A stretch of DNA of 44,720 nucleotides from an uncultured Verrucomicrobia subdivision 3 bacterium. Lineage in GTDB: Bacteria > Verrucomicrobiota > Verrucomicrobiia > Limisphaerales > UBA11358. The notes beneath the pieces were generated by a model, which worked only from the letters and a program-made list of their open reading frames with translations, had not been told where the DNA came from and ran no database searches. The number at the start of each line of letters is the position of its first letter. Within the stretch, counting starts at the first letter, position 1. The position numbers were made by a program, and so were the translations under genes. This document shows positions 9,617-16,758 of the stretch, piece after piece. The stretch lies in the NCBI GenBank assembly GCA_903842235.1, contig CAIMLG010000277.1, positions 1 to 44,720 on the forward strand. Direction: 5' to 3'.

Positions 9617-10702
9617 TCAGCGTTGGATGCGGGCGGAACCGCCCTGGGCAAAGGCCTTGACCTGTTCAACCGTCGCCATGGTCGTGTCCCCGGGGAAGGT
9701 GGTCAGCAATGCTCCGTGCGCCCAGCCGAGGTTCACCGCTTCCTGCTCGGAGGCGCCGGCCAGCAGGCCATAGAAGAAGCCGGCCGCGTAACCGTCCCCG
9801 CCGCCGACGCGGTCCACCACGTCCAGCTCGCACATCGGCGACTGGTAGGTTTGGCCGTTGATCCACGCCACCGCGCCCCAGGTGTGGCGGTTGGTGGAGT
9901 GCACTTCGCGCAGGGTGGTGGCGACGGCCTTGATTTTGGGAAATTTCTGCGTGGCCTTTTCGATGACCGCGTAGAACGCGCTCGGGTCGAGCTTGGATTT
10001 GCTTTCGACATCCTGGCCCTCGATGCCCAGGCCTTTCTGCAAGTCTTCCTCGTTGCCGACGAGCACGTCGACGTGTTCGACGATTCGCGCAAGGACGTTG
10101 ACGGCCTTGTCCTGACCGCCCCAGATGTCCCATAGCTTCTGGCGGTAGTTCAAGTCAAACGACGTGATCGCGCCGCTGGCCTTGGCGGCCTTCATGGCTT
10201 CAATGATCACTTGGCCGGTGGTTTCGGAAAGCGCCGCAAAGATGCCGCCGCTATGGAACCAGCGGACGCCGTTGCCAAAAATTTCCGGCCAGTTGAAGTC
10301 CCCCGGCTTGAGCTGGCCGGCGGCTTCGTTGCTGCGATTGTAGAAAACGACGGGGGCGCGCACGCCCTGGCCGCGATCCGAATACACCGTGGCCATGTTC
10401 GGTCCGCGCACGCCGTCGTGCTTGAATTGTTTGTAAAACGGCTTCACGCCCATCGCGCGCACGCGCTCGGCAATGAGCTCGCCAATGGGATAATCCACCA
10501 TGGCGCTGGCAATGCCGGTATTCAGGCGGAAGCAGTCGGCGAGGTTGGCGGCGACGTTGAATTCGCCGCCGCTGACGTGGATGTCGCAATGCGTCGCCTT
10601 GCGGAACGGGATGAGGCCGGGATCCAGCCGGTTTACCAACGCGCCGAGGGAAAGAAAATCAAGGGCGCCCTGGGCTGGAATCTTCAGGTTATTATGGATC
10701 AT
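9617..10702 (-). CDS. PfkB-family sugar kinase, probable 2-keto-3-deoxygluconate kinase
   Basis: This ribokinase-fold kinase has 361 residues from the chosen ATG at 10702 (MIHNNLKIPAQ). The N-terminal SLGALVNRLDPG and GGEFNVAANLADCF motifs belong to the substrate lobe, and the C-terminal VDRVGGGDGYAAGFF carries the catalytic Asp and anion-hole glycines. The DRVGGGD wording, rather than DTTGAGD, is typical of KDG kinases, which phosphorylate 2-keto-3-deoxygluconate to KDPG for Entner-Doudoroff cleavage. An alternative ATG is at 10744. It is the first gene of the leftward operon and is divergent from a XylR-like regulator, which probably controls it. No KDPG aldolase is seen nearby. Confidence 0.85.
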   Translation of the reverse strand: MIHNNLKIPAQGALDFLSLGALVNRLDPGLIPFRKATHCDIHVSGGEFNVAANLADCFRLNTGIASAMVDYPIGELIAERVRAMGVKPFYKQFKHDGVRGPNMATVYSDRGQGVRAPVVFYNRSNEAAGQLKPGDFNWPEIFGNGVRWFHSGGIFAALSETTGQVIIEAMKAAKASGAITSFDLNYRQKLWDIWGGQDKAVNVLARIVEHVDVLVGNEEDLQKGLGIEGQDVESKSKLDPSAFYAVIEKATQKFPKIKAVATTLREVHSTNRHTWGAVAWINGQTYQSPMCELDVVDRVGGGDGYAAGFFYGLLAGASEQEAVNLGWAHGALLTTFPGDTTMATVEQVKAFAQGGSARIQR

Positions 10703-10830
10703 AAATGGTTGTGCTCCCGCTGCGGGAATTGTTTTGTGCCCCATGGTAGACGACGACTGGTGGTGTGTCACCCCGCGCTTTGGCAATAAGGTTTGAAAAA
10801 AAGGCAATCGCACGGCAACCTGCTGGCCGC
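10703..10830. promoter_or_regulatory. divergent control region between kinase operon and XylR-like regulator
   Basis: This 128-bp gap separates two divergently transcribed genes and must hold both promoters and probably the regulator's operator. I see a CCCCATGG dyad near 10740 and an A-tract near 10796, but no convincing paired operator or -35/-10 set. Confidence 0.5.
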
Positions 10831-11982
10831 ATGAAAAAACGCCACAAGCGCGTGCTGCTCGCCTTGGGCTGGTATGATTACCGGCTCCATCGCGGCATTG
10901 AGCGCTATGCCCAGGAACACGGCTGGTCGCTCTCCGCCAATTATGCCCGCGAGCGGGTCATCCCCTGGGGGTGGGACGGCGATGGCATTCTGGCTTGGCT
11001 CGGCGCGGATGATGCCCTCGCCGGGTTTGTCCGCTCCGCCCGCCAGCCCACGGTGGATTTCAGCCTGCGCCGGCCCCGGTTTCGCTGTGCCCGCGTGTTG
11101 GAGGATCACGATCATGCCGCGCGCCTGGCCTTGGCGCATTTGCTGGACCGGCGGGTGAAGCACTTTGTGTTTTACAGCGACACCGCCAATTGGGCCTACG
11201 ACGAGCGCGGAACGGCCTTTGTCGGCGCCGTCCAGCAGGCGGGGCTGAAGTGTCTGTGGCTGCGCCGCCATCAAAGCCCCGATTACCGGTCCGGGCGCGG
11301 CGAATGGCAGCGCCGGCTGCGCTGGCTGGCCAATGCCCTGAAACCCCTGGCCCAGCCCTTGGGCGTGCTGGCCGTCAATGACCAGCACGCCTTGGAAGCC
11401 TTGGAAGCCTGCGAACTGGCCGGGCTGGCCGTGCCGGAGCAGGTGGCCGTGGTGGGCATTGGCAATTATCTCCTGGCGGCGGACGCCATGGCGATTCCCA
11501 TCTCCAGCGTGGACACCAACCTGGAGCTCCTCGGCTACCAGGGCGCCGCCCGATTGGACCGCCTGATGCAGGGCGGCCGGATTCCGGCGCGCCCGCAGCG
11601 CGTTCCGGCCAAGGTGCTCGTCGCGCGCCAGAGCAGTAATCTGCTGGCCATCCAGCATCCCAACGTCGCTCGCGCCCTGCGCTACATCTGGGATCATGCC
11701 CATCAGCCGATTCAGGTGGGCGATGTGGTGTCAGCCTCCGCCATGTCCCGCCGGGGATTGCACGTGGCGTTTGCCCAGCAAATCGGGCGCACGCCCGGCG
11801 AGGAAATCCGCCGGGTGCGCCTGGAAACCGCCCGGCGCCTGCTGCGCGACACGCCCGAGAAGCTGGAAACCATTGCCTTCAGTTGCGGCTATCAAAGTCT
11901 CAACAGCTTTTGCGTGGCGTTCAAAAAAGCCAGCGGCCAATCCCCCGGCCAATTCCGCCGCGCCAGTCTGGGCAACGGGTAG
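10831..11982 (+). CDS. XylR-like transcriptional regulator (sugar-binding domain plus C-terminal AraC HTH)
   Basis: The 383-residue regulator has a LacI/periplasmic-binding-like sensor at about 8-270, with RVLLALGWYDYRLHRGIERYA at the start and GVLAVNDQHALEALEAC and VAVVGIGNY later. A two-helix-turn-helix AraC domain follows at about 285-380 (VSASAMSRRGLHVAFAQQIGRTPGEEIRRVRLETARRLL, then ETIAFSCGYQSLNSFCVAFKKASG). This order, sensor first and AraC domain last with no N-terminal LacI HTH, is that of E. coli XylR. It probably binds a sugar or sugar acid and activates the divergent operon that starts 129 bp away. I used ATG 10831 because MKKRHKRVLLALG is a typical N-terminus; the frame is open upstream. 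Confidence 0.88.
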   Translation: MKKRHKRVLLALGWYDYRLHRGIERYAQEHGWSLSANYARERVIPWGWDGDGILAWLGADDALAGFVRSARQPTVDFSLRRPRFRCARVLEDHDHAARLALAHLLDRRVKHFVFYSDTANWAYDERGTAFVGAVQQAGLKCLWLRRHQSPDYRSGRGEWQRRLRWLANALKPLAQPLGVLAVNDQHALEALEACELAGLAVPEQVAVVGIGNYLLAADAMAIPISSVDTNLELLGYQGAARLDRLMQGGRIPARPQRVPAKVLVARQSSNLLAIQHPNVARALRYIWDHAHQPIQVGDVVSASAMSRRGLHVAFAQQIGRTPGEEIRRVRLETARRLLRDTPEKLETIAFSCGYQSLNSFCVAFKKASGQSPGQFRRASLGNG

Positions 11983-12133
11983 GTCACGGCCTTTAGGCCT
12001 GAACCTTTACGCCGCGACGGGGCCAGGGCCAGAAGCAAAAGGCAAGGGCGGCGGCTTCCGCGATGCTCCGCGCCGCGCGGGCTGCGGGTTTCTCCCGCTT
12101 GTCTCCGTTGCCAATTCCGTCTAACGTGGGCGC

Positions 12134-12814
12134 ATGAGCAATGGCAATGGTTTTATCCAGGAAGATCCGTGGCGGATTTTTCGCATCATGTCCGAGTTTG
12201 TGGACTCGTTTCAGACGATGTCGCACGTGGGCCCGGCGGTGACCATCTTCGGCTCCGCCCGCACGAAGCAGAGCGATAAATATTACCGCGCCGCGGTGGC
12301 CATCGCCAAGGGGCTGGCGAAACATAATCTGGCGGTGGTGACGGGCGGCGGCCCCGGCATCATGGAGGCGGCCAACAAGGGCGCGCAGCAGGCGGGCGGC
12401 AAATCCGTGGGCCTGAACATTGAGCTGCCGCACGAGCAAAGCGGGAATAAATACGCCAACGTGCCCATCCACTTTCATTATTTCTTCGCGCGCAAGGTGT
12501 GCTTTGTGAAATACAGCCTGGGCTTTGTCTATATGCCCGGCGGCTTCGGCACGCTGGACGAATTGTTTGAAGTGATCACGCTGGTGCAGACGGAGCGCAT
12601 CCCGCAATTTCCGATCATCCTGTTCGGGCGCGACCACTGGGAAGGGTTGTTGCATTGGATGAAAAAAGAGCTGGCGCAGAAAAGTAAATTCATCCAGCCC
12701 GCCGACCTCGATCTGATGTGCGTCACGGACAATCCGGAGGAAGTGGTGGAGCTGATCCGCGATTACGAGCGTCGCCTCGGCACGCCCGGCGTGCTGCCCA
12801 AGGCGTTTGCCTGA
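12134..12814 (+). CDS. LOG-family protein (cytokinin riboside 5'-monophosphate phosphoribohydrolase type)
   Basis: The 226-residue Rossmann-like protein has GSART near the first strand, VVTGGGPGIMEAAN (69-82) and the diagnostic PGGFGTLDE motif (135-143). LOG proteins hydrolyse nucleoside 5'-monophosphates to the base and ribose 5-phosphate; many bacterial members act in nucleotide salvage and not in cytokinin synthesis. The N-terminal 30 residues (DPWRIFRIMSEFVDSF) match the longer bacterial subgroup. It ends 1 bp before the pabB ATG, so the two genes are probably co-translated. The 150 bp upstream holds only a small GGCCTTTAGGCC dyad. Confidence 0.93.
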   Translation: MSNGNGFIQEDPWRIFRIMSEFVDSFQTMSHVGPAVTIFGSARTKQSDKYYRAAVAIAKGLAKHNLAVVTGGGPGIMEAANKGAQQAGGKSVGLNIELPHEQSGNKYANVPIHFHYFFARKVCFVKYSLGFVYMPGGFGTLDELFEVITLVQTERIPQFPIILFGRDHWEGLLHWMKKELAQKSKFIQPADLDLMCVTDNPEEVVELIRDYERRLGTPGVLPKAFA

Positions 12815-12815
12815 A

Positions 12816-14339
12816 ATGCGTCCGCTGCTTCAGGAGATCGCCACCAGTCATACGCCGGAATCGCTGGTGACAGCGCTGGCGGGCGTTCCGGGCGTGGTGC
12901 TCTTGCGCACGGCGCAGTTCGATTTGCCGTCCGCCCGGTATTCTTTCGTCGCGGCGCATCCGTTCCTCACGTTCCGCTCCGGCGGCTCGCGCTGCGAAAT
13001 TGTAGCCGCGAAGGGGAATTCGCGGATTCCGCCGTTTGACCACGGCGGCTCCGTTCAATTCGGCAATCCCTGGCAATTGCTCGAGGCCTTGATGGCGCGC
13101 TACGAGTTGCTGGACGAAATTGATTTGCCTTTCCCGCTGGGCGGCGCGTTCGGCTATTGGGGCTACGATCTCAAGAATTTCACGGAGCCCAAGCTGCCGC
13201 GCCGCGCCGTCAACGATCTGGAACTGCCGGACTGCCACGTGGGTTTCTACGACAGCCTGGTGGTCTTCGATCATCAGCTCGGCAAAGTCACTGTGGTTTC
13301 CACCGGTCTGGACGCCGACGGTTCGCGCAGCGAGGCAAGGGCAGGGGAGCGGCGGGAGTTCTGGCGGGAGAAACTGGCGTCGGTAGCGGCGTTTGTAAAA
13401 ACGCCGACGGGAGGCAAGGCGGCAGCCGCCGCGTTTTCACAAACGCGGCTACATTCCAATCGCACTCGCGCGGAATTCCTCGCCGCCGTCGAACGCGCCC
13501 AGCGCTACATCCGGGCCGGCGATATTTATCAGGTCAACCTCTCGCAGCGGTTGACGGTCGCCTGGCCCCCGGCCACGCCGGCTCGCGGGGACGCTCGCCC
13601 CACCGCTGCGGGCTGGGAATTGTTTCAGAAATTATCCGCCGTCTCGCCCGCGCCGTTTTCCGCCTACCTGGATTGCGGGGATTTCTCTCTCGCCTCGTCG
13701 TCGCCGGAACAATTCCTGCGCCTGAGCGGATCGCACATCGTCACGCGCCCGATCAAGGGCACGCGCCCGCGCGACGCCGACCCCACGCGCGACGCGCAGC
13801 TCGCCGACGAGCTTCAGAGCAGCGCCAAGGAACTCGCCGAACTGGTGATGATCACCGATCTGCTGCGGAACGATCTCGGCCGGGTCTGCGAATACGGCAC
13901 CGTGCGGGTGCCGGAGTTGGCCAAGCTGGAAAAATTCGCACAGGTGCAGCACTTGGTTTCCACCGTGGAAGGCCGGCTGCGGGCGGATGTCACGCACTTC
14001 GCCGCGTTCGCCGCGTGCTTTCCCGGCGGCAGCATCACCGGCGCGCCGAAATTCCGCGCGATGGAAATTATTGATGAATTGGAACCGGTGGCGCGCGGGC
14101 CTTACTGCGGGGCGATCGGCTATCTCGGCTTCAACCGCGAAAGCCAGTTGAACATCGCCATCCGCACCGCCGTCTGCCAGGACGGCCAGGCGCACTTCAA
14201 CGTCGGCGCCGGCATCGTGGCCGACTCGGATCCAGCGGCGGAATACGAGGAGACGCTGGTCAAGGCGGGGGGGTTTCTGGCGGCGTTGAATCTAGCTGGG
14301 GATAAAACTTCCGTGACAATTCCCAGCCGGTCTGCTTAG
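12816..14339 (+). CDS. pabB: aminodeoxychorismate synthase component I
   Basis: The 507-residue chorismate-binding enzyme makes 4-amino-4-deoxychorismate for folate synthesis, using ammonia from PabA. The N-terminal domain runs to about 180 (GGAFGYWGYDL), followed by a linker and the chorismate-binding domain from about 215 to the end. That domain carries IYQVNLSQR, SSSPEQFL, PIKGTRPR with K314 (PabB-type; anthranilate synthases usually have Ala), ELVMITDLLRNDLGRVC, FPGGSITGAPK and GAGIVADSDP. ATG 12816 follows the LOG stop by 1 bp; a TTG at 12807 is also in frame. Two repeat elements are embedded in frame: a 70-bp nested palindrome (residues ~190-212, interdomain linker) and a GC-rich repeat (ARGDARPT, ~256-263). 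pabC lies 4.3 kb downstream on the same strand. Confidence 0.92.
   Translation: MRPLLQEIATSHTPESLVTALAGVPGVVLLRTAQFDLPSARYSFVAAHPFLTFRSGGSRCEIVAAKGNSRIPPFDHGGSVQFGNPWQLLEALMARYELLDEIDLPFPLGGAFGYWGYDLKNFTEPKLPRRAVNDLELPDCHVGFYDSLVVFDHQLGKVTVVSTGLDADGSRSEARAGERREFWREKLASVAAFVKTPTGGKAAAAAFSQTRLHSNRTRAEFLAAVERAQRYIRAGDIYQVNLSQRLTVAWPPATPARGDARPTAAGWELFQKLSAVSPAPFSAYLDCGDFSLASSSPEQFLRLSGSHIVTRPIKGTRPRDADPTRDAQLADELQSSAKELAELVMITDLLRNDLGRVCEYGTVRVPELAKLEKFAQVQHLVSTVEGRLRADVTHFAAFAACFPGGSITGAPKFRAMEIIDELEPVARGPYCGAIGYLGFNRESQLNIAIRTAVCQDGQAHFNVGAGIVADSDPAAEYEETLVKAGGFLAALNLAGDKTSVTIPSRSA
13383..13452. repeat. nested palindromic element inside pabB
   Basis: Arms 13383-13404 and 13431-13452 (22 bp each) are inverted repeats with two mismatches. 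Each arm is itself a hairpin, GGCGTTTgtaAAAACGCC on the left and the CGCG-ended version on the right. The two mismatches swap a G-C pair for C-G within the hairpin, so pairing is kept. The 70 bp is in frame and encodes the Ala/Gly-rich interdomain linker of PabB. Confidence 0.85.
13581..13604 (+). repeat. GC-rich interspersed repeat copy 1 (in pabB)
   Basis: GCTCGCGGGGACGCTCGCC (13581-13599) followed by CCACC recurs exactly at 26141-26159 in pheT, followed by TCACC. It recurs in reverse complement with one change at 33465-33483 in dnaB. Here it encodes ARGDARPT in the chorismate-binding domain of PabB. Confidence 0.8.
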
Positions 14340-14426
14340 TTCCCGCAAACCCTGAACGCATTTTGCGACTTCTAATCACCGGCGCTTGGGGCGGAAATGA
14401 AAGCCCACCCGCCGGCGGGCGGCGGC

Positions 14427-15674
14427 TCACATTCCGCCATCATAATACCAGCGGTGCTCGGGATTGTCGCAGCGGACGGACAACTGCCATTTCCGAATGC
14501 TGCCGTCTTTCAAGCGCATTTCGTAGGGCACAAAGATGCCGGCTGGCTCTATGTCACCCTCCAGCGATTTGAACTGGCTGCGCAGATTGGGCTGCAAGGC
14601 CACGAGCTTGGCGATGCTGATCTTGCCTTTGAATGGCTGGCCCGTGCTGACGATTTTCAAGCCACCGTAGCGCTGCTTGAACGATTCCGGCAATCCCGCC
14701 GGGGAATTCTTATCGCGCGAATCGGTGGGCCAATATTTGTCCGCCACCGCCCAATCGCCCTGCGCGCACGCATCAAAAAAGGCCTTGGCCACTTGCGCCG
14801 GCGCGGCGCCGGTGAGCTTTTCCCAATTGGCGTTGTCGCTGGCGGACAAGGGCGTCGTCGATGAAAACAACGTAGCCATGGCCTGCTGCTGGTGAACCCT
14901 GTGAACGACGATGGGGGTGCCGGTTGCCAGAATTATTGCCACGGTTGCGACCGCGGCGGTTTTCATTTTTGTCCAAGCCATAATTTTCAATGCTCCTTTG
15001 ATGAGGGGTGTAGTTGAGACCGAAGCCGTCGCCCCTTTGGTTAGGGCGACCACCGACATGGATTGCGCCAAACCCACCGGGGCGGCGTGAACTGCGTTGG
15101 CGGAAAGGGTTCCGGCAAGAATGGTGGCGGTAGAGCCCACGCCGCGTTTTTGGAAGAAGTGCTGGAGTTTTTCCAGCGCGCGGTTCACCCGCTTCTTGGC
15201 GGCTTCTTCGCTGATGCCCACGGCCGTGGCGACTTCATTCAGCGTGCGGCCTTCAAAAAACCGCAGCACCAGCACATCGCGGTCGGCGGGACGCAGGCGG
15301 GCCATGGCTTCATCCAAAACGGGTGTCAGGTGTTCCCATCGGGCATCGGGCTTGGCCTCAAGGGTGGATTGCATATAAGCCTCCTGTTCGCGCTGTTGCC
15401 GGCGGGCTTCTTGTTTCCATTTCGCCAGCGCAACGTAGCGGGTGGTTTGATACAGCCAGCCGGGCAGAATGGTCTGGGGCGCGAGGCTGCCGGCCTTGCG
15501 GGCGAGCAAAATGAAGACGACCTGGGTGACTTCCTCCGCCAGATGCGGATCACGCACCTGCCGCAGGGCGGCGGAATACACCAGGCTGGCATGGCGCGTC
15601 ACGAGCGCGGCAAAGGCGGTCTCGGACTGGCGCGCGGCAAATTCGCGGAGCAAGGGCAGGTCGTCGGCTGGCAT
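14427..15674 (-). CDS. ECF-type sigma factor with membrane segment and C-terminal extracytoplasmic domain (paralog 1)
   Basis: The 415-residue protein starts with an ECF sigma module. Region 2 covers about 1-75 ([50 protein letters not shown]), and region 4 covers about 115-170 ([44 protein letters not shown]). An Ala-rich stretch, the shared [12 protein letters not shown] segment and a hydrophobic helix (about 236-258) follow, then a ~155-residue tail probably outside the membrane. I do not recognise the tail; it contains a [17 protein letters not shown] helix-like part reminiscent of small stress or NTF2-like modules. No anti-sigma gene is adjacent, so the tail may provide the regulation. 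A GGTGA ribosome site abuts the ATG. A paralog lies 1.3 kb upstream in the same orientation. The 87 bp between its stop and pabB holds a CCCGCCGGCGGG dyad (14408-14419). Confidence 0.85.
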   Translation of the reverse strand: MPADDLPLLREFAARQSETAFAALVTRHASLVYSAALRQVRDPHLAEEVTQVVFILLARKAGSLAPQTILPGWLYQTTRYVALAKWKQEARRQQREQEAYMQSTLEAKPDARWEHLTPVLDEAMARLRPADRDVLVLRFFEGRTLNEVATAVGISEEAAKKRVNRALEKLQHFFQKRGVGSTATILAGTLSANAVHAAPVGLAQSMSVVALTKGATASVSTTPLIKGALKIMAWTKMKTAAVATVAIILATGTPIVVHRVHQQQAMATLFSSTTPLSASDNANWEKLTGAAPAQVAKAFFDACAQGDWAVADKYWPTDSRDKNSPAGLPESFKQRYGGLKIVSTGQPFKGKISIAKLVALQPNLRSQFKSLEGDIEPAGIFVPYEMRLKDGSIRKWQLSVRCDNPEHRWYYDGGM

Positions 15675-15706
15675 TCACCGTAATCATGCCCGCCCAAGGC
15701 CAAAAG

Positions 15707-15740
15707 GGGACAAAGAATTTTACCGGTTTTGTTCACGCCC
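15707..15740 (-). promoter_or_regulatory. ECF-like promoter of sigma paralog 1
   Basis: On the minus strand GGGCGTGAAC (15731-15740) precedes TTTGTCC (about 15708-15714), with 18 bp between GTGAA and TTGTCC. The ATG lies 33 bp further on. The same two words occur at the same distance upstream of the second sigma paralog. GTGAA/GTCC resembles ECF -35/-10 elements, which suggests autoregulation. Confidence 0.5.
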
Positions 15741-15837
15741 CAACGCGAAGGCCTGGAAACCGCGAACCAAGCTCCAAATATGCCGTGCCTATGCAGAACG
15801 ATGCCGTCCAACTCGCCAGTTTGGCGGCGATGCGCGG

Positions 15838-15970
15838 CGTAGGACAGGCGTCGCGCCTGTCTCCATTTAAAATAATTTGTCCCCGGTTGGGTGCGCCTGA
15901 CCTGACCCGGGAAATCTCGGGTTTGAGCCGGGCAAATTAAGTTAGAGACCGGCGCGACGCCGGTCCTACG
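15838..15970. repeat. 133-bp nested palindromic (MITE/REP-doublet-like) element
   Basis: Arms 15838-15863 and 15945-15970 (26 bp) are inverted repeats with two mismatches. Each arm is a hairpin, GACAGGCG/CGCCTGTC on the left and GACCGGCG/CGCCGGTC on the right, so the mismatches are compensating. The 81-bp centre contains a weaker inverted repeat (AATAATTTGTCCCCGG against CCGGGCAAATTAAGTT). No transposase or target-site duplication is evident. Confidence 0.85.
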
Positions 15971-15989
15971 GCATGAATTCGGTTAACGG

Positions 15990-16132
15990 CGCTGGGGAAT
16001 GGGGGATCGGCTCGCCGAGACGCGTAGCTGACCACGCGGGTTCCGCCCTGCGCTCCGCGGCGGGCGGGGACGGCCCAAGCGGTGCGTCCCCACCCCCGGA
16101 TTCCCTTCGCGAAAATTCGTGAAATTCGTGTC
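15990..16132. repeat. mosaic of further small hairpins and a GAAATTCGTG direct repeat
   Basis: GGGGACG (16066-16072) pairs with CGTCCCC (16085-16091) around a 12-nt loop, and GACGCG/CGCG words surround 16019-16038. AAATTCGTGAAATTCGTG at about 16114-16131 is a short tandem direct repeat. There is no convincing coding frame. These look like remnants of additional interspersed repeats ahead of the 21-bp array. Confidence 0.5.
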
Positions 16133-16151
16133 CAACCACCCGGTTTTGCCG

Positions 16152-16586
16152 GTTTCCCCAGCAAACCCCGCATTTTCCTAACGGGCAATGCTCGGTTTCC
16201 CATGGGGTTTGGAGCAACTCCCGTGGGAGTTATCATAAACCCCACGGGGTTTGCTCCCGTTCCCATCGGGTTTGCCGTAACGCTGATGGGAGTTGTGGTT
16301 TTCCTAATGGGAGTTGCTTCAAAACTGTCAACGGCAGCGTAACGCCGATGGGGGTTGCGGCAGTTCCCATGGGCACCGGAGCCGTTCCCAGCGGAGTCAG
16401 GGCATTTCCCATGGGAGTTGCTCCAAACCCCATGGGAATGGGCGTAACGCCCTTGGGGTTTGGGTCATTTCCCATGGGAGTTAAAGCAAACCCCATCGGC
16501 GTTGCCTTGGAATTGTCAGCGGCAAGGCAGTTCCCATCAGGGTGGGAGCGTTTCCCACGGGAACTGGCGTAAATCCCATGGGAAAT
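16152..16586. repeat. 21-bp periodic palindromic repeat array, main block (21 units)
   Basis: Dyad centres fall at 16160.5, 16181.5, 16202.5, 16223.5 and so on to 16578.5, every 21 bp. The two exceptions are 20-bp units beginning near 16320 and 16508, both carrying the variant core GTCARCGGCA. The consensus is about CAAMYCCCATGGGRKTTG plus a 3-bp spacer. Many units are near-perfect dyads with co-varying arms (CAACTCCC/GGGAGTT, AAACCCC/GGGGTTT, TTTCCC/GGGAGT). Units are contiguous, with no unique spacers, so it is not a CRISPR array. Because 21 is divisible by three, heptapeptide repeats (xPMGVxx) are readable on both strands, but the 20-bp units break the plus frame and no good start site is present. 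It lies in the gene-free interval between the two ECF sigma genes. Confidence 0.93.
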
Positions 16587-16587
16587 T

Positions 16588-16696
16588 TCTGCAAAAGGCG
16601 CATTTTTGGATGCGGAGCGCGGGTCTGTGACCCGCAGCGGCTGGATTGGCCACGAGGCGGGCTGCGGCTCACAGAGCCGCGCTCCGCTTTTGCAGA
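16588..16696. repeat. 109-bp nested palindromic element interrupting the 21-bp array
   Basis: Outer ends TCTGCAAAAG (16588-16597) and CTTTTGCAGA (16687-16696) are perfect inverted repeats. Inner arms 16612-16638 and 16661-16687 (27 bp) are inverted repeats with two compensating mismatches: GGGTCtgtGACCC on one side, the GGCTC/GAGCC version on the other. Each arm is therefore a hairpin within a larger hairpin. It has the same design as the elements at 15838 and 13383 but a different sequence. Confidence 0.88.
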
Positions 16697-16758
16697 GGTC
16701 TCCATGGGAGTTGGGCCATTGCCCACGGGGTTTGCTTCCGTTCCCGTTCCATACAATC
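16696..16758. repeat. 21-bp palindromic array, distal block (3 units)
   Basis: Dyad centres at 16704.5, 16725.5 and 16746.5 continue the 21-bp period. The distance from the last centre of the main block (16578.5) is 126 bp, exactly six periods, so the phase is preserved across the intervening element. The last unit is degenerate. From 16759 to 16997 I see no gene, only GC-rich sequence before the stop of the second sigma gene. Confidence 0.85.

Noticed and set aside
16152-16758. CRISPR array
   Set aside because: The units are contiguous degenerate palindromes with no unique spacers, and no cas genes are present.
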